Part shown: one piece after another, positions 59,194 to 64,000 of the stretch
Layout of the letters: every line of letters begins with the position of its first letter
Numbering within the stretch: position 1 is the stretch's first letter
NCBI RefSeq assembly: GCF_900168065.1
Contig: NZ_FUZZ01000002.1
Span: forward strand, 1,054,001 to 1,118,000
Reading direction: 5' to 3'
DNA: 64,000 nt
Origin: Chitinophaga ginsengisegetis
GTDB taxonomy: Bacteria > Bacteroidota > Bacteroidia > Chitinophagales > Chitinophagaceae
Notes under the pieces: generated by a model
Seen by the model: the letters and a program-made list of their open reading frames with translations, nothing else
Told to the model about the DNA's origin: nothing
The model's database searches: none
Position numbers and translations under genes: made by a program

Positions 59194-61851
59194 ATGGCTG
59201 GAGCCCGATCATATATCACTTACCTGAAAAAAGTACTGCTGTTACTGGCGGTATCCGGTTTGTTGATTTCCTGGCAGGACCCTGAGCCGGCTGTATTGAA
59301 AAAACACCAGGCTGCCAACCGGCTGGATGAGTGGATCTACACCTATATTCAATGCCCCGCCGCTACGCCTGCGGAAAAGGCCGCACAGCTGAAAAGGGCT
59401 GTCGTCAATGCCTGGCGGGCGCCCCGCACTACTGATGAAATACAGGCCTGGATGGACCTGCTCATCAACCAGGGATATTCCCTGTTGCAAAGCGGGGATA
59501 TTATTTCATCAACAGATGCCTACCAGCAAGCCTTTGAATGGGGCCGGCAACACACTGCTGTTACTGATCCGGGGCTGGTACTGGAATACATCCTGAAGCC
59601 GCTGGGCAACAATTACACCCGGCTTGGCGACTATGAGCAGGCGTTGTTTATTCACCGGATAGCGTTGGAATTTGCGCGTGAGTTAAACGACCGTCAGGCT
59701 ACTGCAGCTACTTACAGCAATCTCGCTAACACAGCCGCTAATATGGGGCAGCTGGAACAATCCCTTCGTTACTGCCGGGAAGGCTTGCTGCTGGCGGATA
59801 AACACAGTGCTACCTACGGCTTGCTCTTATCTGAGCAGGCGGATGCCTGCCAGCAACTACACCAATTTTCCGCTGCACGGCAAAGTATTGCGCAAAGTAT
59901 CCGGATCCTGCAACAGCAACCTGCCGGCAACCCGGAGGCGGCGCACTGGCTGTTTATGGCTTATCAGCAGGCAGGCGACATTTATCTTACTGATCCCAAA
60001 ACCGCAGCACAGTATTACTTCCGGGCGCTGGCCATGCCGGAAAGCCAGCGTACCCTGCGAAAGAGGGAGCAGGCCCGCCTGTTTCTGCGCATCGGGAAAT
60101 TGCAGGTAGCCGCAAAACAGCCGGAAAAAGCGCGTCCCTGGCTGGATAGCTGCGCAAAGATATTACTACCGGGAAAGGATATACGTAAAATTACACCAAG
60201 TGATATTTATGGAGAATACACGCTGCTGGATCTTCTTTTCACGGCGGCATCGGTGTACCAGTCGATCGGGCAACCCGCTACAGCGCTGGCATTATACCGG
60301 TTGAGCTTTGCCGCGGAAAGAGAGCTGCGTCATCAGTATATATCCCCTTCTGCCAAAGAAGCGGCTATATCGGATAGCCGTTATCGTTATGAAGCGGCCA
60401 TTGCACTAGCCTGGCAGTGCTGGCAAACCACGCACCAGGCAGCATACCAGCTGGCTATCCTGCAATTTATGGAAGACAGTAAGTCGCAGTTATTATGGGA
60501 AGAAATGCAGCAGCAGTCCATTCACGCCGGCAACGATACTATTCATAAACGGATCCGGCTGCTGGAGCAGGCGCAACTCTACTACCGCAAAGAAGCGTTG
60601 CAGGGCGGCAAAAGCGACAGCCTATTACAGCTCCGCGAGCAACGGCTGGCCTGGGACCTGGCTACTTTGAGAAAAAAAGTACGGCAAACAGAACATACCG
60701 GCAACGAAATATTTTCGCCGGACAGCCTGCTGCGCCGCCTGGCGCCCCGCCAGCGGATCCGCACTTACTTTGCCGGGGAGCGTACCTTATACACCATAGA
60801 ATCGGACCACAAGGGCATACGATATGCGGATAGCACCCCGCTGGACCCGGATGCTATCCGCTATTTTAAACAGCATTTTTTTGAAGAAGGGCCCGCAGCT
60901 ATGGTAAACCATCCGAAAGCTTATTACCAGGCAGCACATCACTTGTATACGCAAATATTTGCGGGGCATCCGTTGCAGCCCGGCTATACCTACCTGCTGA
61001 TGCCCGACGGACCGCTCAACACCCTCCCGGTGGAGGCGCTGATAACCGACAGCGTGTATAAACCAACTATCGGACAGTGGCCTTTCCTGTTGAAACAGGC
61101 AACGGTATCTTATGCCTATTCATTGCGTACCTGGCGCCTGCAGATGCAGGCGCACAGCAACCAGGAAGGATTCAGCGGCTTTTTTATTTCGCGGCAACGG
61201 GCAGGATTACCGGAACTGCAGGGAGTTATGAAAGAAAAAGAGTTGCTGGCGCCGGTGATCAATAACGGTCAGTGGTTTGTGAATGAACAGGCAAACAGCA
61301 AACAATTCAGGGACGCATTGGAGCAATCCGGCATTGTACATATCAGCACGCATGGGTTCACCCAAAAAGACAGTACCGCCGCACCGCATATCATGCTGTA
61401 TGATGCGCCGTTTTATTTATTTGAGTTGAACGGTGTTATCCGCCACCCGGCCCTGGTAGTGCTGAGTGCCTGTAAAACCGGCGACGGCCGCCCCGTAACC
61501 GGGGAAGGCATCCAGAGTATGGCGCATGCTTTTATGGCCGGCGGCACCCCTGCAGTGGTAGCTGCTTCCTGGAATGTAAACGATGCTACCGCTCCCCTGC
61601 TGATGCAACAATTCTATCAACAGCTTACCATACAACACAATACAGCCACCGCATTGCAACAGGCCAAACTCAACTGGCTCAAAGATCCGGAGGTAACGGA
61701 GATGCATAAACTCCCCTACTACTGGGCTGCATTGAGCTTCCAGGGAAATACCGGGGCCGTGATCCTGTCTTCCTCCCGTTTCTCCTGGTATTGGCTGCTT
61801 TTACTGCTGGCAATACCCGCCTTTCTGCTGATACGCAAGTGGATTCGTTAA
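59194..61851 (+). CDS. TPR-CHAT caspase-like protease, membrane-anchored
   Basis: Protein of 885 residues. A hydrophobic N-terminus (YLKKVLLLLAVSGLLISW) suggests export. About six TPR repeats occupy residues roughly 90-400 (ALFIHRIALEFARELNDRQA, ATAATYSNLANTAANMGQLE, SLRYCREGLLLADK), followed by a helical segment. The CHAT domain lies at about 580-850 with the catalytic dyad H720 (VHISTHGF) and C760 (LVVLSACKTGDG), plus GEGIQSMAHAFMAGGTPAVV and ASWNVND. A C-terminal membrane helix with basic tail (WYWLLLLLAIPAFLLIRKW) ends it. CHAT proteins are clan CD cysteine peptidases that act on one or few partners. The genetic link is to a sigma factor, its TPR partner, a lipoprotein and a PKD protein. 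Target unknown. Confidence 0.9.
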   Translation: MAGARSYITYLKKVLLLLAVSGLLISWQDPEPAVLKKHQAANRLDEWIYTYIQCPAATPAEKAAQLKRAVVNAWRAPRTTDEIQAWMDLLINQGYSLLQSGDIISSTDAYQQAFEWGRQHTAVTDPGLVLEYILKPLGNNYTRLGDYEQALFIHRIALEFARELNDRQATAATYSNLANTAANMGQLEQSLRYCREGLLLADKHSATYGLLLSEQADACQQLHQFSAARQSIAQSIRILQQQPAGNPEAAHWLFMAYQQAGDIYLTDPKTAAQYYFRALAMPESQRTLRKREQARLFLRIGKLQVAAKQPEKARPWLDSCAKILLPGKDIRKITPSDIYGEYTLLDLLFTAASVYQSIGQPATALALYRLSFAAERELRHQYISPSAKEAAISDSRYRYEAAIALAWQCWQTTHQAAYQLAILQFMEDSKSQLLWEEMQQQSIHAGNDTIHKRIRLLEQAQLYYRKEALQGGKSDSLLQLREQRLAWDLATLRKKVRQTEHTGNEIFSPDSLLRRLAPRQRIRTYFAGERTLYTIESDHKGIRYADSTPLDPDAIRYFKQHFFEEGPAAMVNHPKAYYQAAHHLYTQIFAGHPLQPGYTYLLMPDGPLNTLPVEALITDSVYKPTIGQWPFLLKQATVSYAYSLRTWRLQMQAHSNQEGFSGFFISRQRAGLPELQGVMKEKELLAPVINNGQWFVNEQANSKQFRDALEQSGIVHISTHGFTQKDSTAAPHIMLYDAPFYLFELNGVIRHPALVVLSACKTGDGRPVTGEGIQSMAHAFMAGGTPAVVAASWNVNDATAPLLMQQFYQQLTIQHNTATALQQAKLNWLKDPEVTEMHKLPYYWAALSFQGNTGAVILSSSRFSWYWLLLLLAIPAFLLIRKWIR

Positions 61852-61930
61852 GGAATCATGAACACGCCACCGAATTCGCCTTTTTTTCCTTAAATTCATT
61901 GAAGAGAGTCTTTAGTCATACCCTGCTTTT

Positions 61931-62566
61931 ATGTCATTACTACTGAATGTTCCCAACGCGGAAAAAGAGCATGCTGCATCTATGGGCGCCCAATGGGACC
62001 AGGTGTCGCACACCTGGTATTTACCGGAAGACCAGTACGACCGGCTGATAGAGGTGGCCCGGTGGATTCCGGAAAAGCACCCTGCTATCATTCTGCCTAC
62101 TGAAATAAGTGTTGTGCAAGCCGGCAGGCCGTGCTGGAAATGCCAGCACAACAACCGTGTGATAGCGCTTGCAGGTAATTATTTTTATGAGAAAGATATA
62201 AATGAGCGGGACGAGTCGGTATGGCGGGCGCAGGATTTCTTTACTGTATTCCAGCAGGTATCTGCCATTTCAGATAACCTGCAAACTTTCCTGAATGATT
62301 ACTATCCACGTTATAAGCGGGCGTGGTCTAATACGCTGGGGAACTATTACTGGTCTAACCACTGCGAATCCTGCGACAGCATCCAAGGCGACTGGTTCCT
62401 GTTTGACGAAGCAGGCAGCGTGTTTAATCCTACAGAAAGAGAGGAAGCTGCCCGGCTGACGATCAGGAACCACACCCTGAAATATGCGCCATTGATTGAT
62501 GCGGTTTATTCTTTAGGAGATCATGCGCGACTCATCAATGAATTTGCAGAAAGGGCGGATCTATAA
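61931..62566 (+). CDS. DUF5710-domain protein with zinc-finger-like Cys pairs
   Basis: Cytoplasmic protein of 211 residues. Residues 1-45 are a DUF5710 domain (LLLNVPNAEKEHAASMGAQW, HTWYLPEDQ), found in toxin-like and replication-like polypeptides. Further on there are two Cys pairs, C68/C71 (RPCWKCQHNN) and C145/C148 (NHCESCDS), likely one zinc site. The rest is helical. Function unknown. It converges with the TPR gene, sharing six bases at the 3' ends. Confidence 0.78.
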   Translation: MSLLLNVPNAEKEHAASMGAQWDQVSHTWYLPEDQYDRLIEVARWIPEKHPAIILPTEISVVQAGRPCWKCQHNNRVIALAGNYFYEKDINERDESVWRAQDFFTVFQQVSAISDNLQTFLNDYYPRYKRAWSNTLGNYYWSNHCESCDSIQGDWFLFDEAGSVFNPTEREEAARLTIRNHTLKYAPLIDAVYSLGDHARLINEFAERADL

Positions 62567-63415
62567 TTTCACCCGTGTTTTCAGGAAAACAAAATAGCGG
62601 GGATCTTCTTCTGCAAAAATCTCCGTCCCTTCCAGCATATAAGCCCTTAACAGGTACTCCAGCGCCTGATCATGCTGGTTCAGCTCATACAGGCTTTCTC
62701 CCAAACGTAAATTAACGAAGCCGTTGGCCTGTGCATCCGGGCCATTTAATGCTTCAAAAAAATTATTGGCGGCGGCCTGGTAGTCGCTCTTAAAGTAATA
62801 CATATCACCGATGCTGGCAAACAACCAGGTACTGGCTTCCCAGTTCCGCGCCGGTTCCGGCAGGAGTTGCAATGCTTCAGTAAACCGGGCAATGGCGCCA
62901 TCAAAATCGTCTGCATCTGCCAGTTCGTTACCGGCTTCAGACAAAGCCTCTACCCGTTCGTAGATATGTGGCGGCAGCTCTTCTTCCACTACAGAAGCCA
63001 GGCCGGGAAACACGTGCAGGTATTTTTCATCCACGCCTTCAAACACACGTCCGGCGGATTTATGCATGGCCGTAGTAAAATATGTTTCAGCCTCTTTCAT
63101 ATTCCCATTTTCAAAAAAGGCTTTACCCAGTACAAATTCACGTTCGCCATCATCTGCACGCCCCGTATCACATTGTTGTAAGATATTTGCCCAGCGAAGC
63201 AGCGCCGGGTAATCTTTTAATATGAGATAGGTTTCTGCAATGGCAAGGGCTATATGATAGCTCTCATCATACACTTCTTTGGGCGCTGGCAACAGGTCCC
63301 ATGCTTCTTCCAGCTTCAATGCGTACCGGGCCGGATCATTGTTTTCAAACAACACCTCTGCTTCCTCCCAGATGGCTTCAATAGCTGCCACAATTTTTTG
63401 ATCGTGTAATTCCAT
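62561..63415 (-). CDS. TPR-repeat protein
   Basis: Soluble protein of 284 residues without signal peptide, built largely of tetratricopeptide-like helices (VYDESYHIALAIAETYLILK, FVLGKAFFENGNMKEAETYF, LADADDFDGAIARFTEALQL, MYYFKSDYQAAANNFFEALN, LGESLYELNQHDQALEYLLR). The start at 63415 (MELHDQKIVAAIEAIWEEAE) avoids overlap with the upstream methyltransferase. It follows the methyltransferase stop by 10 bases, so the two are co-transcribed. TPR proteins bind partners; the partner is unknown, and one possibility is the neighbouring methyltransferase. Confidence 0.82.
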   Translation of the reverse strand: MELHDQKIVAAIEAIWEEAEVLFENNDPARYALKLEEAWDLLPAPKEVYDESYHIALAIAETYLILKDYPALLRWANILQQCDTGRADDGEREFVLGKAFFENGNMKEAETYFTTAMHKSAGRVFEGVDEKYLHVFPGLASVVEEELPPHIYERVEALSEAGNELADADDFDGAIARFTEALQLLPEPARNWEASTWLFASIGDMYYFKSDYQAAANNFFEALNGPDAQANGFVNLRLGESLYELNQHDQALEYLLRAYMLEGTEIFAEEDPRYFVFLKTRVKL

Positions 63416-63425
63416 ATATGTTCGT

Positions 63426-64000
63426 TCAGATGATACCGCTTTCAAAAGAGCGGATTTCACGTTGTAATTTTTCTCCTTTATATTCTTCCGCGAGCTGCAA
63501 TCTTCGCAGCCCGATCTTCACATATTCTTCCTGCATTTCTATACCAATGCAATTCCTGCCCAGTTCTTTAGCCACCGCACAGGTAGTAAAGGTACCGGAG
63601 AAGGGGTCCAGTATTATGTCTCCCGGATTAGAACTGGCTTTAATGATACGTTCCAGCAGGGCGATGGGTTTCTGGGTGGGATGATTTTCATATTCATCCA
63701 TGCGGTAGCGCACCCGTGCGAAGTCCCATACATTGCCCGGAACTTTTTGTGTATTATAGGCAGCTGGCGTACTTTTCCGGTAGTCGATCAGTTTTCTTTT
63801 TGCGCCGGTTTTGGCTTCAATGAGGATGTCGGCAGCATTGAAGGTGTAGTTATTTTTGTCATTTACGCAAAACAGGATGGGTTCATACATAGACCCAAAA
63901 TATTTCCTGGCCTGCACCCCGGAGCTGTCGTAGCTCCATACAATGCGGGAAAGGATATTTATTTTCTGACGCAGATAAATATCAAAATAAGGCATGAACT
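63426..64000 (-). CDS. site-specific DNA adenine methyltransferase, YhdJ-like (N-terminus outside window)
   Basis: C-terminal part of a beta-class amino DNA methyltransferase that transfers a methyl group from S-adenosylmethionine to adenine. The visible 191 codons include MPYFDIYLRQKINILSRIVW, SGVQARKYFGSMYEPILF, ENHPTQKPIALLERII, and the cofactor-binding DPFSGTFTTCAVAKELGRNC. The DPPY-type catalytic motif lies upstream of the window. The closest type I know is E. coli YhdJ (ATGCAT), an orphan enzyme, so the site may be similar. No restriction gene is visible, but the right flank is unseen. The frame continues past the window edge. Confidence 0.85.
   Translation of the reverse strand, partial: FMPYFDIYLRQKINILSRIVWSYDSSGVQARKYFGSMYEPILFCVNDKNNYTFNAADILIEAKTGAKRKLIDYRKSTPAAYNTQKVPGNVWDFARVRYRMDEYENHPTQKPIALLERIIKASSNPGDIILDPFSGTFTTCAVAKELGRNCIGIEMQEEYVKIGLRRLQLAEEYKGEKLQREIRSFESGII

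Noticed and set aside
59194..61851. Type III-E CRISPR TPR-CHAT (craspase partner)
   Set aside because: No gRAMP/Cas7-11, no CRISPR array, and the protein has membrane anchors. The neighbours point to an envelope sigma-factor module instead.
1..64000. tRNA, rRNA, transposase or phage genes
   Set aside because: No cloverleaf, rRNA core sequence, transposase motif (such as DDE or HUH) or phage structural gene was recognised on either strand. A systematic tRNAscan and Infernal run would be needed to exclude them fully.

Overview
The window looks like a chromosomal segment of a member of the phylum Bacteroidota, most likely a Chitinophaga-like organism (family Chitinophagaceae). The support is a SusC/SusD outer-membrane pair, many exported glycosidases and lipoproteins, a DUF5916 barrel protein, a Bacteroidota-type TonB, short A-rich leaders without clear Shine-Dalgarno sequences, and promoters of the TTTG-N19/20-TAnnTTTG type. 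Product names come from motifs read by eye; no database search was possible.

Layout. 1-5177 (minus): an exported operon of two GH29 alpha-L-fucosidases around a poorly classified alpha-galactosidase-like hydrolase. 5178-10504 (plus): a TetR regulator, a universal stress protein, then mprF followed by a VirJ/AcvB-like hydrolase, a plausible make-and-remove pair for aminoacyl-phosphatidylglycerol. 10494-18667 (minus): a LytTR regulator with a degenerate receiver, a small HTH protein, a cysteine-less TlpA-like protein, a DUF5916 barrel and a GH20 hexosaminidase. 18739-18932 is a large palindrome. 19047-28000: a GltB-like FMN protein, an amidohydrolase, then gnd, zwf and pgl (the complete oxidative pentose phosphate branch) and ppc.

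28355-36463: TonB, a gene-poor stretch with a decayed reading frame, YitT, a GH5-like lipoprotein, an HGSNAT-like acyltransferase, an SDR without the usual catalytic Tyr/Lys, and a GH105 hydrolase. 36523-41149 (minus): susD-like and susC-like genes behind a good promoter; further upstream is an array of 11-bp direct repeats. 41845-46984: a small secreted protein, an amidase lipoprotein, an LpxL-like acyltransferase with a fatty acid desaturase, a GlxA/PfpI protein and an aldo/keto reductase.

46985-48471 has no convincing gene but carries seven spaced hairpins; six share a CTGGAAAAA-type loop and differ in their paired stems. Then come an ADP-ribosylglycohydrolase, a DUF6515 protein and a TPM-domain lipoprotein.

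54522-61851 may be one functional module: an ECF sigma factor and a membrane TPR putative anti-sigma factor on the minus strand, divergent from a lipoprotein, a PKD/barrel protein and a TPR-CHAT protein with an intact His/Cys dyad and a C-terminal membrane anchor. The right edge holds a DUF5710 protein, a TPR protein and a truncated YhdJ-like DNA adenine methyltransferase. The strongest leads are the hairpin array, the ECF/TPR-CHAT module, the 11-bp repeats before susC, and the palindromic repeat present at two loci.
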